A DNA stretch of 64,000 bases from Pandoraea commovens (GCF_902459615.1 NZ_CABPSA010000002.1:62001-126000); one strand, 5' to 3'. Shown: positions 55,601-63,573, numbered from the stretch's first letter. A program made the numbers and translations. The notes: generated by a model not told the origin, from the letters alone.

Positions 55601-57147
55601 AGGCCCGCGTAGCCGGTATAGAGAGACGCGCTTCCTAACGTCGTCTTCAATGCCCCTGCGATCCACGTCCGGACGGCACTCTGCGGCGCCTCCACGACCC
55701 TCACCGCACCTTCGATGTCGACGGGCGCGGCGACCGGCCTGCCATCGCGGAAGTCCGTGAGCGGCGTGCCCTGCTCCACGTCGGCAGATCGTGTGTTGGG
55801 CGAATCCGGCGCGAATATCGACGCGACGAACGCACCGATCGGGCGGCCGATGTGACCTAACGCACGCGACACCGACTGCAACGCACCACCATGCCGAGGG
55901 GCCGCAGACATGGCCGTCATGAGTGGCTCGCCTCCCACGAATATGCCGCTACCGCTTTCGTTGCACGCCGATGCCTCGCTCACAGAGACAACGCGGCGCG
56001 GTTCCGGCAGGGTTGGGGGAGCGAACGGCGCGAGCCCGACACGTTCTCTGTGTTGGGCGGTGCGCTCGCCTTTCGTCAGATGCCAGACGTCGATGGCTTG
56101 CTTTAGCTCGCGCAATTCTCCACGCAGCACATCGCGTTTGGCCGGGATGGGCTCGCCAAGCAGCGCTTGCTGGAGCTCAATCGCTCGTGCCTGACGCGCC
56201 AATTGGCGGCTGTGTGTGCCCGCTTTGATAGGGTCTTTCTGCTCGAGCAAGGCGTCGCGCTTGCGGCGCAGCACGTCCTGAGCGGTACGCGCCTGCCAAT
56301 CGCCCAGCGCGACTTCGGCGCGTCCGGCGTCCATGCCTCGCAGGTCGTTGTTCTCGATCCATGCGCGCGCATCCCGGTGTTCGACTGCCGTGCGCTCGGC
56401 CTGGGCCGCACTCACCGGCGTCGGATCGACCGGCGTGGGGCGAAAACTGCCGTACAAGTGCGACAGCACTTCTCGCGCTGCTGTCGCCAGCGGCTTTTCC
56501 ACGCCGACTTTGCTCGGATCGAATTGCCGGGCGTTCTCCGCTTCCTGCGAGCCGACCCAGTAGCCCACGGGCAGCATTCGCAGGACTTCGTCGGGATTGC
56601 GCTGCGGTGCCAGATTGAGTGCCTGTCGCAGTTGGAAGACCACTTTGCCGAAGTCGAGTAGCCGATACGCGTCGAGTCGCTCGACGTCTTTGAGCCACAT
56701 CGCGAGTGCCGGTGACGACAACTCGGGAAAGATAGCGTGAAGGAGCGCGGCCTGCGATCGGTTGTCGCGACACACGCCTGAGAGTTTTTCGATGTCGGTG
56801 TCGGCTACCCCGGCCGCGCGCATCTCCGTGACGAGCTCCTGAAAGGCCGCTTCCCGCGCAGCCGAGTCCGTCGGCCCCCACTTGAGCAACGCCGAGAACG
56901 CGCCACCCAGCGCCAACCCGACGCCAAGAATCGGCGCACCGCCGGTCGCAAGACCGGCAGCCGTCCCGAGAACCGCGAAGCACGACAGCACGTCACGCTT
57001 CATGGTGGGCCAAGGATCGTGACGGGCGATTGCAAGCGAGTGCGCGCCGTCGTCGGCAGGTGTTACGTCGACAGGCGAAGGCGCATCGAAGCATGACTGA
57101 TGCAACGCTGCCGACGTACTGGGAACACTGTTTGAGGCGTTAAGCAT
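49684..57147 (-). CDS. Giant NEL-type E3 ubiquitin ligase, probable type III effector
   Basis: A 2487-residue protein. The C-terminal NEL domain (about 2160-2487) has the catalytic Cys2289 in TASCEDRVTHAHGQ, then LEVLEQIAREKFRAM, DEIDVYLAYQVKLR and DADAIREAG, all matching IpaH/SspH ligases. A leucine-rich region (about 1890-2150; LLNLNLAGNDLTRFP, LQTLNLDRNQFASIP) precedes it. Five degenerate repeats of about 65 residues span about 1595-1890. The first 1500 residues resemble by memory the large DUF6543 toxin-like regions of Pseudomonas NEL proteins, with hydrophobic stretches near 50-85 and 1400-1430. IpaH is about 550 residues, so this is four to five times longer. The ribosome-binding site is weak. 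Type III delivery is inferred from the family. Confidence 0.9.
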   Translation of the reverse strand: MLNASNSVPSTSAALHQSCFDAPSPVDVTPADDGAHSLAIARHDPWPTMKRDVLSCFAVLGTAAGLATGGAPILGVGLALGGAFSALLKWGPTDSAAREAAFQELVTEMRAAGVADTDIEKLSGVCRDNRSQAALLHAIFPELSSPALAMWLKDVERLDAYRLLDFGKVVFQLRQALNLAPQRNPDEVLRMLPVGYWVGSQEAENARQFDPSKVGVEKPLATAAREVLSHLYGSFRPTPVDPTPVSAAQAERTAVEHRDARAWIENNDLRGMDAGRAEVALGDWQARTAQDVLRRKRDALLEQKDPIKAGTHSRQLARQARAIELQQALLGEPIPAKRDVLRGELRELKQAIDVWHLTKGERTAQHRERVGLAPFAPPTLPEPRRVVSVSEASACNESGSGIFVGGEPLMTAMSAAPRHGGALQSVSRALGHIGRPIGAFVASIFAPDSPNTRSADVEQGTPLTDFRDGRPVAAPVDIEGAVRVVEAPQSAVRTWIAGALKTTLGSASLYTGYAGLEWLHSRGPSGAQPSPASQAGLAASSLTPLQQALIDTLAGSVHANENGTWGSTLDAVAVILRGEPDPHAPQVIASVTVVLREDFNDVASVYANDFDGPSFIDGFGSLGEADDFGEFDVPDDVDAEDLPHRRFRRAVDESGAAQKLEQQRSEEAEDRATKARVVEIIDAVAQHQQSASSNDEKLLFGALPAHWRTDPALDWLSRAPESEQKLWVHAVQKANDRFNSFSKAINDAQPLDGIYAAFANLGLDALPAAWSVTYPVTVPGLQTPITARQTLIEACLAGDTRRDPQKFEGFIDGVPASADQTRRMRELLGASECRTSPQARLMSMTSNIPSLKIHLAALLESELHRDILEAKLKGHLTGGRDAWIRALDLMHKAMSDAPDVSVGELRLAPPGMSEIALVPWLVITDKPRPDTDPNGCVVLYRPIEKRWSVFNSRQELFQYLDVARMRNTLAGEMNPATVTTGGDDALRLMPQVALESAAPRHRTELRKFFRTQAENPSNWKPEYLRFEAYEGERLTTRMQAWAQRQLELHTQQLEPLARVPGLASQLVDAAALERHFKAYEDEHLPPLREFTRRIESTKLTRGLRGQGLPDLGEIDADRIFIDFNGRNMTVTDWVLEGYRKHGDNVLASTNNFQRDAQISAGNAEVAARLSTPAYKQSLESNLRATYAGDAFIRHLRDWLASTDAESQTFRRLTQAAIRMQLQVTLSREIANGRIEQQDASWMTTLVDGLPLHVASGDTFISELSIDDRRIPGLLVFTQRKRSSSDTTSEVLRRDFVWLPEGPYGTEWLPLDEYRQVMHQSPYDDDLRGRVLHPDRVVIDNALNHGRGVDASRVKTQPLTDFASLSDQRLLDRISNAQEDTTSRGEVIWGEVVKGLRFAAMPLCVATTGGAGFLLCGLDTAVLAGIDIESAVSNVRRGDMNGALLDVAFLWADALDIGPALRVVNPGRLLKWAGKAHFANAGEVSEVLSQVRGQRAAFDDAGHLRDTLARHGIDIGAARPTPIRAGTVSGGVRYEHEGRDYIKDRGRVFEVFSDNAWSTVRVRDPQRVNGPGVPVTFSNGRWQWDDGGLLGGAPTSAKRPRIADPVNYLVDLGMSARDARVFLDAFVFPPGVEDSRRLALVQEMHGGLQVPGWARRYVRASERGQVFGSMGQTPVEVLGKSGGSVDPSRRLNRDQFEFPNAAMWDWFDLALSKGERPTWAAKYAKTLDGMFAPEEVLAAKGIFDSPEAAERYLSSFDPLDASDRTRLANDRMGLRHTPEWAYPYLRPTEAIAVLRSEGMTAEQMLVATGAFASDSAVRNYLSQFDISKMQIHGDAREWIAQRRLLSGATPLGLGEFLRTPIDIRKPASKMLIDAGIFPTQRAASAYLSKFTTYNPLRRKLMNDQIKQIALTRILEGVPPAWSFELVEAQDVLALFGPDRIPRNIGSLTIHASEAGRLELPTVMPHLRTLHITGPIDLTLPVELPKIKSFIVKGARVPRDFSVPVGARATTVVIDATNAHTIRIPYGCHGIRNIGMDGNSALRSVVVASAPPGAVDALPNALVIEILNNRRLQEIELPLELPQLLNLNLAGNDLTRFPVTSEHRMNTLRTLNVRNNRIATLGGLPHAPHLQTLNLDRNQFASIPASVAGWRGESPAENIFARRLNVYLEENPISEERIRQWTGRVQINNEARIYFSMANPFAHLEARPLADAVFDWFPALTQDAHRKVWEAFAEEANAMDFSAFLDRLRRTVNFNEPAFRARVQKWLERLEADKALRDDTFPVSLCATASCEDRVTHAHGQMKQVLLAADVANGVYNDDPKLLRETMRGLFDLEVLEQIAREKFRAMGGGDEIDVYLAYQVKLRGPLSLPTDATDMRYFAISGVTEADLAAAKARVLAVEKTHFDSYLSNSAPMQKAIKNKYPEAFAKAEDALTDITADAEAFEQRVKAHLKDTGMEDDADAIREAGPVVLRTLTHEFYGPLVRDLLEG

Positions 57148-57282
57148 AAGACACTAAAAATCCAAATTCGAAAGCCGGGATTTTTTTGTGAATGCGTTAG
57201 CGCGTCTTTCAGGATCTGTCTCCCGCGCGGAAATTGCCCGATTTGGATGGGGATTTGGCGCAAATATGAAATTACGCAGGCG
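57148..57282. other. Effector upstream region
   Basis: An AT-rich stretch before the effector ATG with runs such as ggatttttttgtg (57178-57190). It should contain the effector promoter on the minus strand but I see no certain -10/-35 or known type III regulatory box. Confidence 0.3.
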
Positions 57283-57313
57283 CAAAAAAACCCCCGGTTC
57301 GACCGGGGGTTTT
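57283..57313 (-). terminator. Intrinsic terminator of the ABC transporter operon
   Basis: aaaacccccggt (57287-57298) pairs with accgggggtttt (57302-57313) over a 3-base loop, and on the minus strand is followed by a run of seven T. It starts 21 bp after the ATPase stop. Confidence 0.9.
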
Positions 57314-57333
57314 CTCTCTTTCTCAAACGCCGT

Positions 57334-58128
57334 TCAACTCAGCAACAGCGCATCGTCATCGAGTTGTTCGCCGCGCGTGCGCTCGAACATCTGCAGCAGA
57401 TCCGGCACGTCCAGTCCCTTGCGCTCTTCGCCCGAGACATCGAGAACGACCTTGCCCTGATGCAGCATCACGGTCCGCTCGCCGTAGTCGAGGGCCTGAC
57501 GCATGCTGTGCGTGACCATCATCGCCGTGAGCTTGCTCTCCTGCACGATGCGCGCCGTCAGTTCCAGCACGAACGATGCCGTCTTCGGATCGAGTGCAGC
57601 CGTGTGCTCGTCGAGCAACAGAATGCGCGACGGTTGCAGCGACGCCATCAACAGACTCACGGCCTGACGCTGACCACCCGAGAGCAACCCGATACGGTCC
57701 GACAAGCGATTCTCCAGCCCCAGGTTCAGAAGGCTGAGCTTTTCGCGGAAGCGCTCGCGCAGATCCTTGTTCAGAGCGATGCGAAAGCCGCGACGCTCGC
57801 CGCGCTTCACCGCCAGCGCCATGTTTTCCTCGATGGTCAACGCTTCGCACGTACCTGCCATCGGATCCTGGAATACACGCGCCACCTGATTCGCGCGCTG
57901 ATACGCGGTCTTCTTTGTGACGTCACTGCCGTCGATGGAAATCGTGCCCGAATCCACCGACAGGTCACCGCTGATCGCGTTCAGGAAAGTCGACTTGCCT
58001 GCACCGTTCGAGCCGATCACGGTGACGAACTGGCCCGTCGGAATATCGAGCGACATGCCGCGCAGCGCGCGATTTTCGATGGGCGTGCCCGGGTTGAAAG
58101 TGATCTTGAGGTCTTTTGCGCTCAGCAT
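57334..58128 (-). CDS. ABC transporter ATP-binding protein (TrpXYZ-like)
   Basis: A 264-residue ATPase: Walker A GSNGAGKST near residue 39, Q-loop in VFQDPMAG, signature LLSGGQRQAV near 149, Walker B RILLLDEHTAALD and switch His in VTHSMRQAL. It energises import through the permease encoded upstream with a 2-bp gap. The three-gene set with a PF04392-type binding protein is the one known for tryptophan/tyrosine import in Gram-positives; the substrate here is unknown. GGAGGTG precedes ATG 58128. Confidence 0.92.
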   Translation of the reverse strand: MLSAKDLKITFNPGTPIENRALRGMSLDIPTGQFVTVIGSNGAGKSTFLNAISGDLSVDSGTISIDGSDVTKKTAYQRANQVARVFQDPMAGTCEALTIEENMALAVKRGERRGFRIALNKDLRERFREKLSLLNLGLENRLSDRIGLLSGGQRQAVSLLMASLQPSRILLLDEHTAALDPKTASFVLELTARIVQESKLTAMMVTHSMRQALDYGERTVMLHQGKVVLDVSGEERKGLDVPDLLQMFERTRGEQLDDDALLLS

Positions 58129-58130
58129 GA

Positions 58131-59039
58131 TCAGGCACCTCCGTTCTTGCGCGGGAACAGCTTGCGACGCGTCGCAGGCAGCACGAGTGCCACCGCCACG
58201 AGCAAGGCCGTCACCAGGTTGAGGTCCTGCGCCTTCAGACCGATGAAATCGCTATTCAATGCGAGTGCGATGAAGAAGCGGTACAGCACGGCCCCGACGA
58301 CCACGGCCAGCGTGGTCAGGATGAGGCGTCGCGCCGGCAGAATCGTCTCACCGATAATCACGGCAGCCAGACCGATCACGATGGTACCGATCCCCATTGA
58401 GATGTCAGCGCCGCCCTGCGACTGCGCGAACAGCGCGCCTGCCAGCGCCACGAGGGAGTTCGACAGCGCCATGCCCGCCAGAATCTCGCGACCGGTGTTC
58501 ACGCCCTGCGCACGCGCCATGCGCGGGTTCGCGCCGGTCGAACGCATCGCGAGACCTTGCTGCGACGAGAAGAAGTAATCCAGACCGAGCTTCACCACGA
58601 CCACGACCACCAGCAGCAGCAGCGGACGCAGCACATAGTCCGGCAGCCAGTCCGGGGCGTTCTCCGGCAGCAGCATCGTGAAGACCGTCGGCGAGGTGAT
58701 CAGCGGCACGTTCGGCGCGCCCATCACACGCAGGTTGACCGAGTACAGCGCGATCATCATCAGAATACTGGCAAGCAGATCCATGATCTTCAGGCGCACG
58801 TTCAGCCAGCCGGTGATGAAGCCCGCGCAAGCGCCGGCCAGCATGGCGACGAGCGTTGCGACAAACGGATTGGCCCCGCCCGCGATCAGAATGGCCGCCG
58901 TTGCGCCGCCAAGCGCAAAGCTGCCGTCTACGGTCAGGTCGGGGAAATTGAGGATGCGAAAGGAGATCAGCACCCCGAGCGCCACGAGGCTGAAGATCAG
59001 ACCGATCTCCAGAGCGCCCATCATCGAGAAAAAGGACAT
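58131..59039 (-). CDS. ABC transporter permease (TrpY-like)
   Basis: A 302-residue membrane protein with eight to nine helices of the branched-chain-amino-acid/ribose permease type. Hallmarks are FRILNFPDLTVDGSFALGGA at the N-terminus and SQQGLAMRSTGANPRMARAQ in the cytoplasmic EAA-like loop. ATG 59039 begins just before helix 1; an earlier start at 59060 is possible. It forms the membrane channel for the substrate captured by the binding protein encoded 282 bp upstream. Confidence 0.9.
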   Translation of the reverse strand: MSFFSMMGALEIGLIFSLVALGVLISFRILNFPDLTVDGSFALGGATAAILIAGGANPFVATLVAMLAGACAGFITGWLNVRLKIMDLLASILMMIALYSVNLRVMGAPNVPLITSPTVFTMLLPENAPDWLPDYVLRPLLLLVVVVVVKLGLDYFFSSQQGLAMRSTGANPRMARAQGVNTGREILAGMALSNSLVALAGALFAQSQGGADISMGIGTIVIGLAAVIIGETILPARRLILTTLAVVVGAVLYRFFIALALNSDFIGLKAQDLNLVTALLVAVALVLPATRRKLFPRKNGGA

Positions 59040-59183
59040 GTTCGTAATTCCACTGCGCAAGACGGCCCATACCGGGTCTCGGCATCGGCGCCCGCACGGC
59101 CGAGTCGGCCAGTTCAGGTCATAGCCGGTCGTTGTGCGACCGCGTTTCGGGGGGAGCCATCTCGCCCGTTCGATAGGAAAAGA

Positions 59184-59214
59184 GCGGCGGGGACAGATCG
59201 TGTCCGGACGCCGC
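59184..59214. other. Intercistronic hairpin between binding-protein and permease genes
   Basis: gcggcg (59184-59189) and cgccgc (59209-59214) enclose ggaca (59191-59195) paired with tgtcc (59201-59205). It lies in the 282-bp gap of the transporter operon, where such structures often protect the binding-protein message or partly stop transcription so that binding protein is made in excess. The rest of the gap shows no gene. Confidence 0.5.
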
Positions 59215-59321
59215 CCTGTCGCTCGCCAATGCTACGGGCGTTAGCCCGCAGCACCGGTGTCACGCATACACCGCCACAGCGGGATAACCGTCGTGGTGCG
59301 CGTGAGTCGCGGGTGAGTCGC

Positions 59322-60308
59322 TTACTGCTTGATGACCGTCTTGGCTTCCTTCACCAGATCGTCCGACAGCTTCACCCCTTGCTTCTCGGCAGCGGCCGTG
59401 TTGACGAACAGTTCCAGATTCGTGCTGGTCTGCGAGGCAATCGTGCCCGGCTTTTCGCCCTTCAGGATACGGCCCACGACCTTGCCCGTCTGACGACCGA
59501 GGTCATAGTAGTTAATGCCCAGTGCCGCAATCGCGCCGCGCTTCACGCTGTCCGTGTCCGAAGCCACCAGCGGGATCTTGCGGTCGTTGGCTACCTTCAC
59601 CAGCGATTCGTATGCCGACACGACGTTGTTGTCCGTGTTGGTATAGATCACGTCGACCTTACCGACCAGGCTGTTCGCGGCCGAGCTGATGTCGACGGTG
59701 CGCGGTGCGGCGGCTTCGACCAGCGTCAGGCCAGCGTCAGGCAGCAGCTTCTTCAGTTCGTTGACGACCACGACCGAATTGGCTTCGCCCGGGTTGTACA
59801 CCATGCCGACCTTCTTCGCGTTCGGCACGACGCGCTTGATCAGCGCAATCTGCTTATCCAGCGGCAGCTTGTCCGACACGCCGGTCACGTTGGTGCCCGA
59901 AGCACCCCAGCTCTTGACCAGTTGTGCAGCGACCGGATCGGTCACGCCCGAGTAGACGAGCGGCACCGACTTGGTGGCAGCGGCCACGGCCTGAGCCGTC
60001 GGCGTTGCAATGCCGATGATCGCGTCCGGCTTGTCGCCCACGAACTTGCGGGCGATTTGTGCTGCCGTACCCGTGTTGCCCTGTGCGCTCTGGTATTCCC
60101 ACTTGAGGTTCTTGCCGACTTCGTAACCTTCGGCCTTGAGTTCGTCGCGCGCGCCATCACGGATGGCGTCGAGTGCCGGGTGCTCCACGATCGCCACGAC
60201 TGCGACCGACTTCGTCTCCGCCGCGAATGCCGCGCCGGTCGTCCCCAACAACGTTGCGGCCACCGCGCACAGCACGGTGCGCTTGGCGTATTTGCCCATC
60301 GTCGACAT
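59322..60308 (-). CDS. ABC transporter substrate-binding protein (TrpX/PF04392-like)
   Basis: A 328-residue periplasmic protein with a Sec signal (about 1-29, ending GAAFA). Family features include AVVAIVEHPALDAIRDGARD, DAIIGIATPTAQAVAAATKS, PLVYSGVTDPVAAQLVK and KKVGMVYNPGEANSVVVV. This is the ABC substrate-binding family whose TrpX member binds tryptophan. The strong GGAGGAG before ATG 60308 fits the high output needed for a binding protein. The substrate is unknown; an aromatic amino acid is possible. Confidence 0.92.
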   Translation of the reverse strand: MSTMGKYAKRTVLCAVAATLLGTTGAAFAAETKSVAVVAIVEHPALDAIRDGARDELKAEGYEVGKNLKWEYQSAQGNTGTAAQIARKFVGDKPDAIIGIATPTAQAVAAATKSVPLVYSGVTDPVAAQLVKSWGASGTNVTGVSDKLPLDKQIALIKRVVPNAKKVGMVYNPGEANSVVVVNELKKLLPDAGLTLVEAAAPRTVDISSAANSLVGKVDVIYTNTDNNVVSAYESLVKVANDRKIPLVASDTDSVKRGAIAALGINYYDLGRQTGKVVGRILKGEKPGTIASQTSTNLELFVNTAAAEKQGVKLSDDLVKEAKTVIKQ

Positions 60309-60736
60309 CAAAACTCCTCCAGGAATGCTTCTTGATAGGTGCGCCGTGCCCGGGTCTCGGCGGGCCTCTTTCGGATGCACACAAAGCGTGCACCTGCGCG
60401 TGGGGCACAGTCTACCCACATCCCCGGCAGCGAACAACGGTTGCCAACGCAACTTCCCGGGACGCCCGTGGAACATCGGATTGCGCCCAAACGCTGGCAT
60501 TTTTATGCGGCAATCGGAAAAAAATTAGCCGATTCGGTCGTGCGCAATTCGATGCGCGCACGTTCGTGCGAGGCGTTCAGCCAATGGGATGCGCCGAAAA
60601 TCGAAAGAATGCGGCGTGTTTCACCCGCAATGTGCGTTGTTTGCACAATAAATGCGCAGTGGATGTCCCGCTTTTTAAGACACGTCCGAAAGGAATTCGG
60701 AATGACGTTCGGGATTGAGGGAGGTAGCCGGTGGAA
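60309..60736. other. Intergenic region upstream of the ABC transporter operon
   Basis: 428 bp without a credible gene. It lies after the rlpA stop and before the binding-protein start, so it should hold an rlpA terminator and the transporter promoter. Two mutually exclusive stems occur at 60540-60570: gtgcgc (60540-60545) with gcgcac (60556-60561), or cgcacg (60557-60562) with cgtgcg (60565-60570). A weak 6-bp hairpin tccgaa/ttcgga lies at 60685-60701. No T-run follows any of them. Confidence 0.4.
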
Positions 60737-61387
60737 TTACTGCACTTTGCTCGGGGTGCTCGGCGTGTTGTTCTGCGCGCTGCTGGCGTCGTCGAGGCCG
60801 AGGGCTGCGACTTCGCTGCGCGAGAGGCGGCGAATTTCGACCTTGGTATGTCCGGCGCGAATGAAGTCGAGTTGCTTCGCCGCGCCGTAGGACAGATCGA
60901 TGATGCGATTGCGGGTGTACGGGCCGCGGTCGTTGATCTTCACAACGACGGTCTTGTTATTGGCGATGTTGCGCACCAGCGCGAAGCTGCCCAGCGGCAA
61001 TGTCGGATGTGCGGCGGTCGGTTCGTTCATGTCGAACGCTTCGCCGGTTGCGGTGCGGCGACCGTGAAACTTCTTGCCGTACCACGATGCCGTGCCCGAC
61101 TGGAAGAAGGTGCCTGCGTCGGCGCGCAGACGCGCTTCGCCATCACGCTCGGGAGCATCGGGATCGCCGGGGTTGAGACCCTCGTTTCGATAGGATCGGC
61201 CCGGCCATTGCAAATCGAAACTGGACCCGACGGGTGAATTGGCTTCGCGCGCACGGGCGCGCGCGCCTGTCGCCGAAGTGGCGGCAGCCGTCTGGCTGGG
61301 AGGTTCGAGCGGCGTTGTGCAGGCTGTCAACGTCAGGGCGAGGGCGCAGCAGACCGCGAACCGTGTGAGCATGTCGCGTGTTCGCAT
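60737..61387 (-). CDS. rlpA: Septal ring lytic transglycosylase RlpA family lipoprotein
   Basis: A 216-residue lipoprotein: signal with lipobox LTAC (Cys23), a low-complexity linker, then the double-psi beta-barrel domain with GTASWYGKKFHGRRTATGE, PLGSFALVRNIANNKTVVV and INDRGPYTRNRIIDLS, which holds the catalytic Asp. No C-terminal SPOR domain follows, unlike E. coli and P. aeruginosa RlpA, so targeting to denuded septal glycan may differ. ATG 61387 starts at the signal peptide; the site before it is weak. Confidence 0.9.
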   Translation of the reverse strand: MRTRDMLTRFAVCCALALTLTACTTPLEPPSQTAAATSATGARARAREANSPVGSSFDLQWPGRSYRNEGLNPGDPDAPERDGEARLRADAGTFFQSGTASWYGKKFHGRRTATGEAFDMNEPTAAHPTLPLGSFALVRNIANNKTVVVKINDRGPYTRNRIIDLSYGAAKQLDFIRAGHTKVEIRRLSRSEVAALGLDDASSAQNNTPSTPSKVQ

Positions 61388-61561
61388 AGCCCGCAAGTCT
61401 AACACGCCACAAAAATCAACCTAACAGCGAGCGTTCACTTACGCGTTGAGACTTGTTTACAATGCGTTACCTTGAATTGGGCGCGGCAAACGGGACAGGG
61501 CTGCGGGCGACGACACGCGTGGCCGAATACAATAGACAAAAATTGCGTCCCCGATAGCCCA

Positions 61562-62218
61562 ATGAACGTCACTCTGATACCTGTCACGCCCTTCCAGCAA
61601 AACTGCACCCTGCTCGTCTGCGACGCCACGAAGCGCGCTGCCGTGGTCGATCCCGGCGGCGACATCGACCGGATCGTGGGCGAGATCGAACGTCAGGGTG
61701 TGACGCTCGAAAAGATTTTCCTGACGCACGGCCACCTCGATCACTGTGGCGGCTCAGGCGCACTGGCGGCCAAATACGACGTGCCCATCGAAGGCCCGCA
61801 TCCGGACGACGCGTTCTGGATCGACCAGCTTGAGGCGCAAAGCGCGCGCTTCGGCTTTCCGGAGCCGGAGCCGTTCACCCCCGACCGCTGGCTGGGCGAC
61901 GGCGACACCGTCACCTTCGGCGAGGTCACGCTCGACGTCTTCCATTGCCCGGGCCACACGCCGGGTCACGTGGTGTTCTTCTCGAAGGACGAACGGTTGG
62001 CTAGCGTGGGCGACGTGCTGTTTGCCGGGTCCATCGGGCGCACCGACTTTCCGCGCGGCAACCACGCCGACCTGATCGCTTCGATTCGCGACAAGCTCTG
62101 GCCGCTGGGCGACGACGTCACGTTCATTCCGGGTCACGGCCCGGTGTCGACCTTCGGTCAGGAGCGTCAGACGAACCCGTACGTCGCCGATGCCGTGCTC
62201 GCCCGGAGCGCTTCATGA
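61562..62218 (+). CDS. Metallo-beta-lactamase fold hydrolase, GloC/YcbL-like
   Basis: A 218-residue MBL-fold protein: [29 protein letters not shown] with the zinc ligands (about 55-61), [33 protein letters not shown] and [15 protein letters not shown]. This is the type II glyoxalase-like YcbL/GloC pattern, which hydrolyses S-lactoylglutathione. ATG 61562 begins right at the family start; the frame to 61472 is not needed. It overlaps the exonuclease gene by ATGA. Confidence 0.92.
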   Translation: MNVTLIPVTPFQQNCTLLVCDATKRAAVVDPGGDIDRIVGEIERQGVTLEKIFLTHGHLDHCGGSGALAAKYDVPIEGPHPDDAFWIDQLEAQSARFGFPEPEPFTPDRWLGDGDTVTFGEVTLDVFHCPGHTPGHVVFFSKDERLASVGDVLFAGSIGRTDFPRGNHADLIASIRDKLWPLGDDVTFIPGHGPVSTFGQERQTNPYVADAVLARSAS

Positions 62219-63000
62219 GCGAGGCGATGTCCCGTACCCCGTCGCGCATCATTCCCGTGGACGAGGAGATTTTCGTCAGTACCGACGTCGAGGCCGATGG
62301 CCCGATCCCGGGTCCGCATTCGATGTTGAGCTTTGCGTCGGCTGCGTATACGGCCGATAAGGAACTGATCGGCACGTTCAGCGCTAACCTGGAATGTCTG
62401 CCCGACGCCAAGGGGCACCCGCTCACGATGAAGTGGTGGAAGACCGAGCCGGAAGCGTGGGCAGCCTGTCGCGTGGATCCGGAAGACCCGGCCAAGGCGC
62501 TCAAGGCTTACGTGAAGTGGGTGGAGAAGTTGCCCGGCAAGCCGGTCTTCGTGGCCTATCCGGCGGGCTTCGACTTCACGTTCATGTTCTGGTACATGAT
62601 GCGCTTCGTCGGCCGTTGCCCGTTCTCATGGTCGGCGCTGGATATCAAGACGCTCGCGTTTGCGATGACGGGCATGCCGTACCGCAAGTGCATCAAGCCG
62701 CGTCTGCCGCAGGTCTGGCTCGACCCGCTACCGCACACGCACGTGGCGCTGGACGACGCGCTCGAACAAGGTGCGCTCTTCTGCAACATGCTCGCGGAAC
62801 TGCGCGAGCAGCAGAAGACGCTCGCCGAGTTACCCGGCTGGCGTGGCGCGGGCCTGACGGCCAATGCCGACGCCCCGGTGTTCGGTTCGACCACAGCGAA
62901 GGCCGCAGCGCAAGCCGAGGCAGCCGAATCGGCGGAATCCGCCAACGACGCAGAATCCCCGGCCACCGGCCCCGGCAAGGACAGCACGGTGCATCGCTAA
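62215..63000 (+). CDS. DEDD-type 3'-5' exonuclease (RNase H-like fold)
   Basis: A 261-residue protein: [14 protein letters not shown] has the first two acidic residues (Asp-x-Glu), [14 protein letters not shown] the third and [13 protein letters not shown] the fourth with Asp. The C-terminal 50 residues are Ala/Ser/Glu-rich and disordered. It may process RNA or DNA 3' ends; the specific substrate is unknown. The start overlaps the upstream hydrolase stop by ATGA, so the two are translated together. Confidence 0.82.
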   Translation: MSEAMSRTPSRIIPVDEEIFVSTDVEADGPIPGPHSMLSFASAAYTADKELIGTFSANLECLPDAKGHPLTMKWWKTEPEAWAACRVDPEDPAKALKAYVKWVEKLPGKPVFVAYPAGFDFTFMFWYMMRFVGRCPFSWSALDIKTLAFAMTGMPYRKCIKPRLPQVWLDPLPHTHVALDDALEQGALFCNMLAELREQQKTLAELPGWRGAGLTANADAPVFGSTTAKAAAQAEAAESAESANDAESPATGPGKDSTVHR

Positions 63001-63012
63001 CCTTGCGCGCAC

Positions 63013-63037
63013 AGGGCAGGCATCAAGTCCCTGCCCT
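63013..63037. other. Hairpin between convergent exonuclease and arsC-like genes
   Basis: agggcagg (63013-63020) and cctgccct (63030-63037) form an 8-bp stem over 9 bases in the 61-bp gap between convergent stops. There is no T-run, so a bidirectional terminator is possible but unproven. Confidence 0.4.
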
Positions 63038-63061
63038 GCTGCCCCTAAAGTTCCTCCGCGC

Positions 63062-63412
63062 TTACAGCACGCCGCTGACCAGCTCCGGCGGCCGTGCGAT
63101 CACCGCCTTGTTGCCGTTCACGACGATGGGCCGCTGCAACAGCTTCGGATGCTTGGCCACCGCAGCCAGCAGTGCATCGTCGCTCAGCGCCGTATCGGCC
63201 AGTCCCAGTTCCGCGAATTCCGTCTCGTTGCTGCGAATCATCTCGCGCACCGGCACGCCCAGCAATTGATGCAGACGCTTGAGATCGGCAAGCGTCGGCG
63301 GCGTCTTCAGATACTCGACGATTTGCAGGTCGTGGCCCGCCGGGGAGCCTTCGACGAGAGCCAGCGCTTCGCGCGACTTCGAGCAGCGCGGGTTGTGGTA
63401 GACGGTAATCAT
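63062..63412 (-). CDS. arsC: Arsenate reductase (ArsC, glutaredoxin-type)
   Basis: A 116-residue thioredoxin-fold protein: VYHNPRCSKSREALALVE has the catalytic Cys and the Ser-Arg pair, VEYLKTPPTLADLKRLHQLL the ArsC helix and LLQRPIVVNGNKAVIARPPE the Arg set at the substrate pocket. ATG 63412 has GGAGTGA upstream; the frame to 63517 is unneeded. No arsenic genes surround it, so a general role such as YfgD-type housekeeping reductase is equally likely. Confidence 0.9.
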   Translation of the reverse strand: MITVYHNPRCSKSREALALVEGSPAGHDLQIVEYLKTPPTLADLKRLHQLLGVPVREMIRSNETEFAELGLADTALSDDALLAAVAKHPKLLQRPIVVNGNKAVIARPPELVSGVL

Positions 63413-63573
63413 GGTCACTCCAATGCGTTCGAAAAGCGTCCGGTGTGGCGCCGTCGTGATGACAACGCGATCCGCGGTCCGGCTGCGAGTATGCCCGATC
63501 GCTCCGTGAGCGGCCAATCCGTGGCGTGCGACCCGCCATAACCGTGCCCCAAATCACGCGCCGTGATCGCCGC

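Noticed and set aside
48938-57333. Prophage or transposon carrying the TA pair and effector
   Set aside because: No integrase, transposase or flanking repeats were seen in or near the block.
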